A stretch of DNA of 11,816 bases from Cladophialophora immunda (GCF_000835495.1 NW_015622571.1:1-11816); one strand, 5' to 3'; counted from the first letter of the stretch, positions 1 through 8,157 are shown. The notes: generated from the letters alone by a model not told the origin. Made by a program: numbers and translations.

Positions 1-34
<34 letters not shown>

Positions 35-44
35 CCTCCCCCTT
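1..44. repeat. CT dinucleotide microsatellite and polypyrimidine tract
   Basis: The window opens with sixteen uninterrupted TC units (1-32), followed by a C-rich pyrimidine run broken only by single T residues until about position 44. The tract probably continues beyond the left edge. It is a simple-sequence repeat. CT-rich tracts are also common in fungal promoters, but nothing here ties it to a gene. Confidence 0.95.
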
Positions 45-179
45 GACAAACTGGCAGGCTCTGTCTCCTAGAGGCCCTTCCGGGGATTGACGATGCAAAC
101 GAAAACAGGGCTGAGGCGACCTTTCCGAGGCTGTATGAGCTAGATTTTCCTAGCACGACGCCTCACAAGGTCACCCCAA

Positions 180-437
180 ATGTGGCAAAGTAGCTCCGAC
201 GGCGAGGTTCCTGGGTCTATGAACGTCACTCTTCGCCCAAGACTGAACACCGCTGGGCGAAGAGACCTATTCGAGTCTGCCTTGCCGTCATGTGCCTGGG
301 TGGCTGACGACGTGGCGATACCCTCAACGGTGCCATCCTGGTGCCTCCGGGGTATTACTATGGACACTAAAATGGGGATCGCTTCAATCGCAACACCCAT
401 CAGATCGGAACCAAAACAAAGCCACCCTTCCGCGTAA
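180..437 (+). CDS. Doubtful small ORF, 85 residues
   Basis: An ATG-initiated frame of 85 codons starts with A at position -3 (CCAAATG) and ends at TAA 435-437. The product has no transmembrane stretch, signal peptide or motif that I recognise. A 101-codon frame also runs on the opposite strand over almost the same bases (445 to 140), so openness alone is weak evidence. It could be a small hypothetical gene, an exon of a gene that starts left of the window, or chance. No function is proposed. Confidence 0.2.
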   Translation: MWQSSSDGEVPGSMNVTLRPRLNTAGRRDLFESALPSCAWVADDVAIPSTVPSWCLRGITMDTKMGIASIATPIRSEPKQSHPSA

Positions 438-510
438 GGAAACAAGGCTCACCAGGCACCCCACCAGAAGCGGCGGTAGGTGTCGATAGTGCGTTATAAC
501 TCTCCCGCGA

Positions 511-528
511 TGTATAATATCTATAAAC
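511..528 (+). promoter_or_regulatory. Candidate TATA region of the C2H2 gene
   Basis: Two overlapping TATA-like elements, TATAAT at about 513 and TATAAAC at 522-528, lie roughly 120-135 bases before the ATG at 649. That distance leaves room for a leader of around 90-100 bases. The leader contains an out-of-frame ATG at 584 whose frame (584-919) overlaps the main start. This would act as an upstream ORF if transcription begins before it. The assignment rests only on motif and position. Confidence 0.35.
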
Positions 529-648
529 TCAGAGTGTAGCGGGGAAAACACCTATATTAAGGGGAACTTGTGGCGATGACGAGATGTTTTCTCGATTGCT
601 TACAGTTCGAACCAGGCTCCACCTATCCCTACCAGCAGTCTTTGTAAA

Positions 649-1563
649 ATGTCTTCCCCGACCGGCATTTTGCCAACCCCACGGGTGCTTCCCCCCAGGG
701 ACAATCAGACGTACGGCAGAGGCTGGCCGACAACGCTCACAGGCAGAGCATGGTTGGCCGACAGGCTCCAGGCCGCACACCGCCAGAGAACACACTCCCC
801 GACGTCGCATCCTCACGAGAAGTCGCCATTTAGGCAAAACTCCCCGTACAGCATGCCGACGCCAACACGGCGACCAACGCTACAGACGCAACGCACCTCG
901 ATCTCACCCAAAGAGTTGATGCTCGACGGACATGGCGTCAGCGATCACTCGACGCCACTGTTCACGGCCGACCAGGTCCCGTCCACCGTGTCCACGTTCG
1001 AAACCAACAGAGTCCCAAATCTCTCGGCCCCGGACACCGCCGCCGGCGAACCATGGATTCAAATCCCTCCGGAACACCCCTTTGTCAGCCACACGATCTC
1101 GACGGAGTCGACCGCAGGCGAATCGTCGGAGCCTTCCAGTCAGCAGAGGCCTGGGCCGCAGACGCACACTGCCACGCCTCAACAGCAGCACCAAGCCCTG
1201 CCGCGGCCGGTTGACACACCATCTGACTCCGGCACCTACTCGTGCCCGTACCAGGATTGCCACCTGAGATTCGACACACAAGTCGAACTTAAAAACCACA
1301 AGAAAGGTCATAGGCCATCGTCATCGGGAGGGGCAAGCGTGGTCGTGCGCAGCTCGCAAGCTGGGCCGCACCGATGCGACCGAATCAATCCTGGCACGGG
1401 CAAGCCTTGCAACTCAATCTTTTCTCGGCCCTACGACCTTACGCGACACGAGGATGCTATTCACAACCCTTGTAAAGAAAAATTTCTTTGCCATTCGTGC
1501 GCGAGGCCTTTTACACGGCACGACGCGCTGACGCGACATCAGCGGGCCCGACATAGGGGTTGA
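649..1563 (+). CDS. Three-finger C2H2 zinc-finger protein
   Basis: Single-exon gene of 304 residues, probably a nuclear DNA-binding regulator. The first 195 residues are low-complexity, rich in Ser, Thr, Pro and Gln, with several Arg-rich patches, and look disordered. Three zinc fingers fill the C-terminus. Finger 1 is C199-x4-C204-x12-H217-x3-H221. Finger 2 is C243-x10-C254-x12-H267-x4-H272. Finger 3 is C281-x2-C284-x12-H297-x4-H302, and the protein ends two residues later. Finger 2 carries the signature CNSIFSRPYDLTRHEDAIHN, which I know from a large family of ascomycete C2H2 proteins with this unusually wide Cys-Cys spacing. Fingers 2 and 3 are joined by an eight-residue linker, also typical of that family. 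The start at 649 has an A-rich context (TAAAATG), and no in-frame ATG lies between it and the upstream stop at 577. All twelve zinc ligands are present, so the gene looks intact. Its DNA targets cannot be predicted. I am confident of the class and unsure of any specific name. Confidence 0.88.
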   Translation: MSSPTGILPTPRVLPPRDNQTYGRGWPTTLTGRAWLADRLQAAHRQRTHSPTSHPHEKSPFRQNSPYSMPTPTRRPTLQTQRTSISPKELMLDGHGVSDHSTPLFTADQVPSTVSTFETNRVPNLSAPDTAAGEPWIQIPPEHPFVSHTISTESTAGESSEPSSQQRPGPQTHTATPQQQHQALPRPVDTPSDSGTYSCPYQDCHLRFDTQVELKNHKKGHRPSSSGGASVVVRSSQAGPHRCDRINPGTGKPCNSIFSRPYDLTRHEDAIHNPCKEKFLCHSCARPFTRHDALTRHQRARHRG

Positions 1564-2480
1564 GAATCGACAAATGACCGACAAAGACTAAGGGGAAGGT
1601 TTGGGAGACAGTTAGTCGAGCGCTGCAAAGGAACAGTCCTTTTTCTGAGTTTCCTGTGTTACAGTAGAAGGGGGAATGATGTTGTGTGGGAAGCGAGTAA
1701 GAAGCTATTAAGCTTGAGAGATCACGATTGGTCAATAACTTTCGCCACTCTTTCATTTGGTTCGCTGGTGAGACTGTGTTTCAATTGGCCCAAATCAACG
1801 ACGCTAATCCGAACTGTCAGGACTAGAACCATTTTGGCAGTTATGCAACCTACTACCGGCCCCTAAATGCTTGATCTGGCCGCTACTCCGCCCGTCGGGA
1901 AAGCACGCAACTGAAAAGATCGGGCCCCTATCGCTCTCGAGCGTCTGTAGGCAAGAGTTCTAGTTATGGGATTTTCCCGGGAGTGAGGAAATCCACAGGA
2001 CAACATTCTCGGACGGCGGATTGGGTAGTTTCTCTTCTAGGCGACACAATCCTATAATTCCTTTGGAGATCTCGCGGATGAGGCTTAGGACTGGACTGCA
2101 GAAGAAATTTGTGAGCACGGTCTTGATTTGAGAAATACTTTGAGTAGCTCAGGCCATCTATGGCATTATCGGATCCGTTTTCACTGTCACAGACGGTCGA
2201 TCCATTAGACACACGCGTCTCGAACAGGCGCAAACGGGTCTGGATCCGCAACATTGGTCTCCATCGACAAAGAGATCTGGATTCTCAATTCTGGTCATCA
2301 TGTGTGTATAGAGCTCCAATGAGCTAGGAGGGGCAAGTCTAACAAGGCCCCCTAGGGAAGTCTTCGCCTGTTCTTGCAAATATTGAACCGAATCTTTCTG
2401 AACGGCGGCTTCCGCGTCCACGGGACCCGTATGCGACCAGTCAAGTACGAGTCCGGTCACTTTTTGCGTCGTGATGAACT
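1564..2480. other. Intergenic stretch with no firm gene
   Basis: This stretch follows the C2H2 stop codon. The + strand has only short frames, such as 1684-1866, with no recognisable product. The minus strand has two overlapping open frames, treated separately. I see no tRNA, no inverted-repeat transposon ends and no tandem repeat. The first 200 bases probably hold the 3' untranslated region of the C2H2 gene, although no clear AATAAA signal is visible. Confidence 0.5.
1964..2478 (-). pseudogene. Possible antisense coding relic (two overlapping frames)
   Basis: On the minus strand one frame is open from 2478 down to 2158, and a second, shifted frame is open from 2254 down to 1964. The first has no ATG near its upstream end. 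It is entered just after TTAG at 2479-2482, preceded by pyrimidines, which would suit a 3' splice site. It reads plausibly as protein at its beginning (VTGLVLDWSHTGPVDAEAAV). The overlap at 2158-2254 could mark a frameshift or a missed intron in a decayed gene. No domain is recognised. Chance open frames are a real alternative. Confidence 0.22.
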
Positions 2481-2608
2481 AAGACAGGGATAACTACCAA
2501 AGTCGTTGAGGAGTGCTCGTTACACAAGCTTCAACTAAAACCACTACTATTGCCGAGAAAGAAAAAATCAAGCTAGTCAGAACGAACGAGGTATGGTAAC
2601 GGTTGGTC

Positions 2609-4972
2609 ATGGCTGGTGATGTCTCCTATTGCTCAGGCGGAAGGATTTTTTTCAGAATGTTTATCTTCGAGGAAACCGATTTTGCAGTCCTGTATACACC
2701 GCCGGAGAACTTAAAAGCCGTGGGTGGTCCGTCTCTCCCTCTGCGCGCAAGACAAGGGCATTACAGTATGTTCGATGTCGATATTTACAAGGAGTATAAG
2801 AGCCTTGAGAGACAGACTCTCTGCCAGCTCTATGAAGATGAAGCTTACCGCCAGGTTCCCTTGCGGACCTTACATCGAGAGTTGCGGGAAAAATTGGCAG
2901 GTTGCCCAAATCGCGACGAGCAACTGGCCCCGAAGATATCCCTCGCCAGATCCCTACGGAGTCGCCTCTTCTTCACCTACAGCAGCTGGACCTCTATTGC
3001 TCGCCACTTACCGATGATCGGCTTCCTCGCTGACTTGGAAGCAGCTTTACGTCCTGAAGTTCCAACAAATTCTCCCGCGGACGTCCCTTCCCGACCGCAA
3101 GTTCTCAGCTACCTTGGGGAGGCTCTCGACCGGGACTTCAGTTCTATGAGTTATGTACGGATAGCGGCAGTGATATTGCGGCAGGTTGGACAACAATGCA
3201 ACTCGATCGCGGCACGTCTATCTACCTTCTTGCAATCCTCCTTTTCGACTTGGAATCCTAGCTCGGGCGGCCACGTCGATCTGAACCTCATCGGTTTCCT
3301 GGCATTGATGGTTGACTCGTTGGGAGGCGACTGTCAACCTCCTGTGGCCGGCGTCGATGATTCCGATTCGGGGGCTTCGACGGACGTCGAGGAGAAGACC
3401 CTCGAAGATCTTGACCGTGAGGCATTTTTTGGTGAGCTGGGCGCCATCGTCGAGCTGTTGGGGCAGCTTTGGTCGAGTGCGACCACCGTTGAGCGTGCCG
3501 GGGCTACAGTGATAGGCAAGTCTCCCAAAGTCACCGCAGGGGCGGCCGCGCTAATGTCTCGCAGTCGGTGAAGGCTTATGGCTTCAACTTCGATCCTTGG
3601 TGACTTCGATGGAGGAGGTAGCGCCGTCCCTTGTGTCGACTGTGCCTCCCGATTTTGTATTGAGCAACGAGCTGGAAGTTGCACGTTGGGTCCCGGAAGT
3701 TCCTGCCTATGCACCCGAACGCCATCACCAGGACCTACAGTTATTCAAACCGTAAGTACCTTGCCAAATCCACAAAACCTACCACTCTACCCTCAGACTT
3801 TCTCGCCCTCTCCTCAAAGTAACAGAGATGGTTGACGGTTTCACAGATGGATTTCAGAGATGATACGATGCAATGTCCACGTTGGGATCCTTGCCGATAG
3901 CGTCAAGGGTCTCGGAACTAACCCGACGGCGTCGAAGTTTGGGCTCGCCCTGGTTCTATATCTAGAGAATCGCCGACCAAGACCGACCAAGTTTGAGCTT
4001 AATATGGGTCTCCAATTCCGGGCCCACTACCTACTGCGCATCGTGGAGGCCATTAAAAACGCCTACTCCGCAGAAGAGCGCGCCGGAGTACGGAAACTGG
4101 TCGCCGAATACAGGTCACTGGGCCCCGGAGCGGATTCGTGGACCCTCTGTCACGCTTTGGCTCATGTGTCGGCCTTGATGCAGAAAGAATGTAAGCGCCT
4201 CATGACCTACCCGGAGAATACCGCTGCCGCGCACATATGGGTCCACGGCCGGGGTATCTCACCTGGTCTCTTCAGAGACGAAGTTACCGAACGGCTGGAC
4301 CGACATGTCACTCAACATGGACCCTTACTATTCTTCAACGGCATTCCCACCTCCACCGAGGCCATCCGACGTTCCGTAGAGAAGTATCTCGCATTCGGCC
4401 CCGAAGGCCATCACTTCGCCAAAAGCCTCAGCAGTCTCCGGGAAAGTCGCCACCTCAAGAGTCATTACGAAGATCTACAGCAGGGTTCATTCCGGCGGCT
4501 CTTCGATGGCCTTGATCTTGAGAAGGACTCGATATCTCTCATCACCGAGATCGAGGACGCCGAGAAGGCGATCCCGGACGTCCTCGGGATCCACGAGAGG
4601 ACCCATCTGGGGTCATCTATGCCCATACTAGAGGGAGCCTCCTCGGAGAACGTCGGCTTCGCCTTGTTCAAGATCTTGGCGACGCAAGCAAAAGAGAACG
4701 TCAGCTTGGTCTTGTTGAAGATCTTGGCGACGGACGCAAAAGAGAACGTCAGCTCGGTCTTGCTGAAGATCTTCGCGACGGATGCAAAAGAAATGGACCC
4801 TGGTGCGATCGCTCCAAGGACTTACTTCGCGCGTCACTGCTGGAATTGTGACTGTAAAGAGGCAGAGGTGCTCTGTAAGGTGTGCGCAATCTGCCGCTAC
4901 TGTAGCTCTCGATGTCAGGCAAGCGATCGTACGTCACATCAGCGGTTCTTTTGGGAGGGAGCTGGCCGCTGA
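2609..4972 (+). CDS. MYND-type zinc-finger protein, three exons
   Basis: Preferred model: exons 2609-3431, 3565-3751 and 3847-4972, 2136 nt in all, giving 711 residues. Unspliced, the locus appears as three separate frames. Splicing restores one frame, and exon 2 is then read as GEGLWLQLRSLVTSMEEVAP, a phase that unspliced translation from 3578 misses. Residues 1 to about 600 are mostly helical-looking, with no known domain. An acidic stretch lies near the end of exon 1. Residues 604-651 are three 16-residue tandem repeats. Residues 668-705 form a MYND finger: C668-x2-C671, C680-x2-C683, YC689-x3-C693-Q, H701. MYND fingers usually bind proline-rich partner peptides rather than DNA. The eighth ligand, expected at 705, is Phe, and the usual Trp before the His is Arg698. 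The start is uncertain: ATGs at 2609, 2657 and 2768 are all in frame, and a T-rich run ending in CAG at 2655 could be a 3' splice site of an upstream intron. A second in-frame donor at 3477 would give 726 residues. The biological role is unknown. Confidence 0.72.
3432..3564 (+). other. Intron 1 of the MYND gene
   Basis: Donor GTGAGC at 3432, branch-site CTAAT at 3551-3555 and acceptor CAG ending at 3564 give a 133-nt intron in phase 1. It removes the TGA at 3569-3571 by changing the reading phase. The acceptor and branch point are convincing. The donor is less so: the unspliced frame from 3431 to about 3475 still looks coding (mostly G or C at third positions), so the frame-compatible donor GTGCGA at 3477 (88-nt intron) is a serious alternative. 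Confidence 0.6.
3752..3846 (+). other. Intron 2 of the MYND gene
   Basis: A consensus donor GTAAGT at 3752, TTGAC branch site at 3832-3836 and TTTCACAG acceptor ending at 3846 define a 95-nt intron in phase 2. It joins the exon-2 frame exactly to the long frame of exon 3. A shorter choice, acceptor CTCAG ending at 3796, would lead to a stop at 3861-3863 and a protein lacking the whole MYND half. It is either a decoy or an alternative splice site. Confidence 0.72.
4646..4789 (+). repeat. Three 48-bp in-frame tandem repeats
   Basis: Three head-to-tail copies lie at 4646-4693, 4694-4741 and 4742-4789. Each encodes 16 residues of the type ENVSLVLLKILATDAK. By direct comparison, copies 1 and 2 differ at six of 48 bases and copies 2 and 3 at four. 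The unit is exactly 16 codons and would form one amphipathic helix with a Val/Leu/Ile face and charged Glu, Lys and Asp residues. The array sits 16 residues before the MYND finger. The high identity suggests a recent expansion, so copy number may vary between strains. Confidence 0.95.
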
Positions 4973-6001
4973 GCAAAGATTGGTGCCCCGTCATCCAGTT
5001 GGCTCTAACGGCCCGTCACTTAAAGTAGACGGGCGCGTTGCCGCCGAGTTATCGATAGAGAGAGAGGGTGGAGGGAGATAGGAGAGTGCGGCGGATAGCC
5101 AGCATTTCAATCTGGGTGGTGAGAAGGATCCGGTGCCATACGCGGTCAACCTAACGACGTAGGTGAGGAGCAGACGCGTGACTGAATTTATCACGAAGCG
5201 TCCGGTGCCAAGTTTTGGCCGTCAACAAAGCCTAACCGTAACCTGGATACGGTGGAGTGGCCCTGAGCAAGAAACGAAGACGAAGTACGGTACTTAAGTC
5301 TAGTGTAAGCACATACGCGAGAGCGGCTTCCTATACCTCCTTCGTCATAGATCCTTCATTCGCGGTGGAGCGTTAAGAAAAGACCCGAGGGCTGAGGAGT
5401 CTCGTAACTGAGACGATCACGGTGAGGTAGCTGCGCCGAGAGATAAGTAGGTCTATATTATACAACTTCTGCCCCTCGCGTACGCCTCATGCGCTCTACT
5501 TCCGCTATTACAGATAGTCAAAAGGTGCCTCAAATGACCCAATTCTGGTCCCTAGACGCCTTTGAGCTATCGTAACGTTTGTTGTTCACAGGTACATAGA
5601 GTCGTCCAACTAATGGCATTAAACCGCGCTCGAGCAATTCTTCATACACCTATTCAATACGTTTAATTTCTTTCGGAAGAAAGAAGAGAGAAGGCCGAAA
5701 GACTCAACAAGAGGAATTTGAAAATTTCCCTCCAAAAAAGAGGGCGAAAATGGGTAGAGAAAAGAACCATAAACACCGTAAAGGCAAAATCGCAGTCTAC
5801 TCGTCTTTTCCTACTCCTCTTTTTGCTTTAGTTTTTTATTTACTACTAGTTATATCTATAGGTATCCGCCGCTAGAAAATTCCTTCTTGCCTTTCTCGCG
5901 ACCCTAGACCCCACCACTGCAAACTCCTTCGGAAAACAACCGCCGTTTGTTCGTAGGTATATGTCTTCTCTCCTGCTTCCTTTGGCAGGACGCCTCGGCC
6001 A
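4973..6001. other. Intergenic region, about 1 kb, no gene seen
   Basis: No frame on either strand is supportable here. Near the left end are a small hairpin (listed separately) and a purine run of GA units at about 5056-5082. Toward the right, 5800-5850 is T- and CT-rich, and CT-rich tracts recur at about 5960-5985, as expected for the promoter and leader of the gene at 6002. A pyrimidine tract ending in CAG at 5986-5988 could be the 3' splice site of a leader intron. Confidence 0.5.
5011..5034 (+). other. GC-rich hairpin after the MYND gene
   Basis: GCCCGTC at 5011-5017 and GACGGGC at 5028-5034 form a perfect 7-bp stem around a 10-base A/T-rich loop, 38 bases beyond the MYND stop codon. It would sit in the 3' untranslated region. 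Fungal genes do not use hairpin terminators, so any role is unknown and a chance match is possible. Confidence 0.3.
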
Positions 6002-6895
6002 ATGGATTGTCCTGGATCTCTAGGTCCCCCTGACCAGAGCATAGAGTCCACGTTACCACCACCCAGACTTTCGGTTTCGGTGGAGGAAATCCGGTCAAAA
6101 TTTGCATCACTTCAAGGCATTGTCACTCGCCGCGCATCCAAGGTCTCTCGTGACCGATTCGAGGCCGAGCGTCAGAAGTTCGAATCGTGGGTAGCAGATT
6201 TTGGACTGGACGTGGCGGAAATCGCCAAATTGTTAGATAATAATTCCACGGACAATATCGCTGCGGCTATCCCCGTGCGGGCGAGCCTAGACGGTATTGG
6301 AAGAGCTTTAGACGGCCTCGGTGTGGTGCTGAGGCGACGGTGGTATGGAAGGCACGAAGCACAAATATCTCTCCACCTCTGCGGAGTCCAGCCATGGCAG
6401 GCGCTACTGTCGCAAGGTAGGGATCATTACATGGGCCACCTTCTCCCATTTACGGAGTTGGTGGGCCTGATCTCAACAAGGTACGACCATATTCATGGTC
6501 AATACTGGCCGGAAGTTTCAAATACCGACGTCGGTAAGGGCGTCGATTTTGACGCATATCGACGGGCGTTCCGGGCCTCGATAGAATCTCTGGAACTGTG
6601 CATAAAGCCGGAATTCATGGATCGGAGTTGTCTCTTTCCCCAGGTCGGGAAGCTCCGTCAGATACTGAACGGTGAGCTGCTGTATTTATGCGAGATTGAG
6701 AGGTCCATAAAGAATGGAGCACATCGAAGGCCCCCAGAGAGGAGGGTACTGACGCATTTCCTAACGGAGCTCCGTACTGGCAATACCGCACTGATGGACG
6801 GTGTTTTGCCATTTATTGGGGAGTGGACAAGGGCGGACACTTTGCGTGCAGGGAAGACCGTGGCTGTGACCAACGGCGCCGCCTTTCTTGATTGA
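6002..6895 (+). CDS. Hypothetical fungal protein, 297 residues
   Basis: Single-exon gene from ATG 6002 (context GGCCAATGG) to TGA 6893-6895. Residues 1-25 are Pro/Ser-rich, and from about residue 26 the protein looks almost entirely alpha-helical. Residues 53-110 (F53, F60, W63, F67-G68, then an amphipathic stretch with SLDGIGRALDGLG) loosely recall the 'RF..W..N.G....SLD.RLR' helical segment found at the N-terminus of many fungal C2H2 and NACHT-associated proteins. The match is too weak to name a domain. There is no signal peptide, transmembrane helix, metal site or catalytic motif. Pyrimidine-rich promoter-like sequence precedes the gene. A GTAAGG at 6533 resembles a donor, but the frame stays open and looks coding through it. 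The function is unknown. Confidence that the frame is coding is good because it is long, contains no stop and has coherent amphipathic sequence. Confidence 0.7.
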   Translation: MDCPGSLGPPDQSIESTLPPPRLSVSVEEIRSKFASLQGIVTRRASKVSRDRFEAERQKFESWVADFGLDVAEIAKLLDNNSTDNIAAAIPVRASLDGIGRALDGLGVVLRRRWYGRHEAQISLHLCGVQPWQALLSQGRDHYMGHLLPFTELVGLISTRYDHIHGQYWPEVSNTDVGKGVDFDAYRRAFRASIESLELCIKPEFMDRSCLFPQVGKLRQILNGELLYLCEIERSIKNGAHRRPPERRVLTHFLTELRTGNTALMDGVLPFIGEWTRADTLRAGKTVAVTNGAAFLD

Positions 6896-7299
6896 GGGAA
6901 AAGGGGTCGTTCTTTCAACCACCGCGCAAAGGGCTGAGCTATCAACCATATCCTCCACCAGGTTGGACGGTGAGATACAGGATTGTGGGGCGCGTGCGAC
7001 CGAGGCCCCCGGGATTAGCAACAAACCAGCGATGCATTCCATACTCTATCCGGACCGCTCCTCAGCCAGCGATGCGTAACCGTGCCAGCAACGAATTCGT
7101 TGCAGCGGAGTGGTAGCGCAGTGCTGGGATGATAACTCCTTGGCTACCAGGGGTAGTATAGGTCCTGATCCTCGCGTTCAACATATAAATCCCGTCGCTT
7201 CGTGCTCGGTGACTTCCGACTTCGTCGACAGACGACGACAGTTTCAACGGATGAAAGACTTCTTAGCAACAACCCCTTTTTGGCCATCCTCGAGAGGTG
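6896..7299. other. Gap between the two hypothetical genes
   Basis: The first half holds an ATG-less open frame (6892-7116) with a Pro/Arg-rich translation containing GLSYQPYPPPGW. It has a good-looking donor GTGAGA at 6970, so it might be an exon of an unrecognised gene. The second half (7114-7266) has six stops in the phase used downstream and is presumably promoter or intron. TATAAAT at 7184-7190 lies about 115 bases before the candidate ATG at 7300 and 61 before an out-of-frame ATG at 7251. Confidence 0.35.
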
Positions 7300-7362
7300 A
7301 TGCGGGCCGTGCAGCTCGAAAAGCCGGAAGAGAGCGACATGTACACCCGCGATCTGAGCTAG
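7300..7362 (+). other. Upstream part of interrupted frame, ending in TAG
   Basis: From ATG 7300 the phase of the downstream gene is open for twenty codons (MRAVQLEKPEESDMYTRDLS) and then meets TAG at 7360-7362. Third codon positions here are nearly all G or C, as expected for true coding sequence in this genome, and the frame resumes at once on the other side. TAG differs from CAG (Gln) by one C-to-T change, so a nonsense mutation is the simplest reading. A 66-nt intron at 7297-7362 (GTGATG...CTAG) would also remove the stop in frame. However, it lacks a good branch site and leaves no start codon upstream in frame. Confidence 0.45.
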
Positions 7363-8085
7363 ACCACGGCGTACAACCCAGCGGGCCTCAACTGGCACCG
7401 ACAGACGGAAACTAAGGCTTTGTTAATTCGAAATACTCAATTAAAACCTCGCCACCCCCTCCCAGAGGGTGTACTAGAGCTCATCGACGGTCTGGGAGAT
7501 CTGAGGAAATATGTCGAGCTTATGGTTGGCGTCCTGACATGTGAATGGGTACAGCGAAAGCAAATCAAGCGCAATCAGTTGGAAATGGTTTCAACATTGA
7601 TTCGGAAGCTCAAGGCACACTGTCCTGTTAGCTCCCACAACCCCATCGATCACGCCAGTCGAGCTTGGTGGGGCGATTTGACTCAACTGGTGATCGCACT
7701 CTTACACGTCGACGAGGACGAGATCCCACTTGGCTGGGACCCAGTGGTGTACCGAGAATCCACCGAGTACACGGTGGACCAGATTCGTGAGGAAGGGAAC
7801 GAACACCCCTCCGATTTCTGCCAATTCCTCAGAGAGATGATGATTCAAAGCCTACGACGCGATTCAATTCCAGACGGCCCTAGTGATCCGGCTGATATTC
7901 GATTCTTCCGCTCCTTGATGCGCAACGACCTGCAAAATGACCTGCGTAAAGCCATTTTTGGCCGGTATGGGGAAGCTCAACTGAAACAGTGGGAATGCAA
8001 AAGATGTGACGAGGCGCAGAATCACGGTCTTCGCACCTGGGAGTCCACAGCACAAGATTGTGAGGATGAAGCCATGGAAAGCTGA
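7363..8085 (+). CDS. Hypothetical protein, 5' end unresolved (possible pseudogene)
   Basis: An open frame of 240 codons runs from just after the TAG at 7360 to TGA 8083-8085. It has no ATG until about 7522, so translation must begin upstream, either through the interrupted segment at 7300 or from an exon not identified. The product is soluble-looking, helical and strongly acidic toward its end (DCEDEAMES). The only possible ligand cluster is W-E-C-x2-C-D-E-A-Q-N-H near the C-terminus, too little for a named zinc site. No domain is recognised. A GTGAGG at 8060 could be a donor to an acceptor CAG ending at 8173. That would keep phase and replace the last eight residues with the frame at 8174-8316. 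It follows the 6002 gene on the same strand, but nothing shows the two are related. If the TAG is real and not spliced out, the locus is a recent pseudogene. Confidence 0.5.
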   Translation, partial: TTAYNPAGLNWHRQTETKALLIRNTQLKPRHPLPEGVLELIDGLGDLRKYVELMVGVLTCEWVQRKQIKRNQLEMVSTLIRKLKAHCPVSSHNPIDHASRAWWGDLTQLVIALLHVDEDEIPLGWDPVVYRESTEYTVDQIREEGNEHPSDFCQFLREMMIQSLRRDSIPDGPSDPADIRFFRSLMRNDLQNDLRKAIFGRYGEAQLKQWECKRCDEAQNHGLRTWESTAQDCEDEAMES

Positions 8086-8157
8086 GTTGGCTCAACAAGG
8101 TACTCCCTGTGTCAAGAACAATTTTAAAATGCCGAGGTTATCCTTGTTTGTGAATGA

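Noticed and set aside
601..620. B-box-like AGTTCGAACC suggesting a tRNA
   Set aside because: The flanking bases do not pair as a T stem and no A box lies at a suitable distance upstream.
904..1311. Minus-strand 135-codon frame opposite the C2H2 gene
   Set aside because: It is an Arg-rich shadow of GC-biased sense codons, and the sense frame has complete zinc-finger motifs.
4628..4837. Minus-strand frame with three protein repeats
   Set aside because: It is only the reverse complement of the in-frame 48-bp repeats in the MYND exon, so its repetition is inherited from the sense strand.
5669..5702. Inverted repeat TCTTTCGG/CCGAAAGA
   Set aside because: The stem is eight base pairs with an 18-base loop in purine/pyrimidine-biased sequence, well within chance, and not near a gene end.
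7111..7190. Possible tRNA (TAGCGCAGTGCTGGG resembling an A box)
   Set aside because: The downstream GCGTTCAACAT lacks the CC of a B box, and no acceptor or T-arm pairing can be drawn.
7251..7413. ATG 7251 as start of the downstream gene
   Set aside because: Its phase runs to a stop at 7413, and no donor/acceptor pair with the right phase joins it to the frame at 7363.
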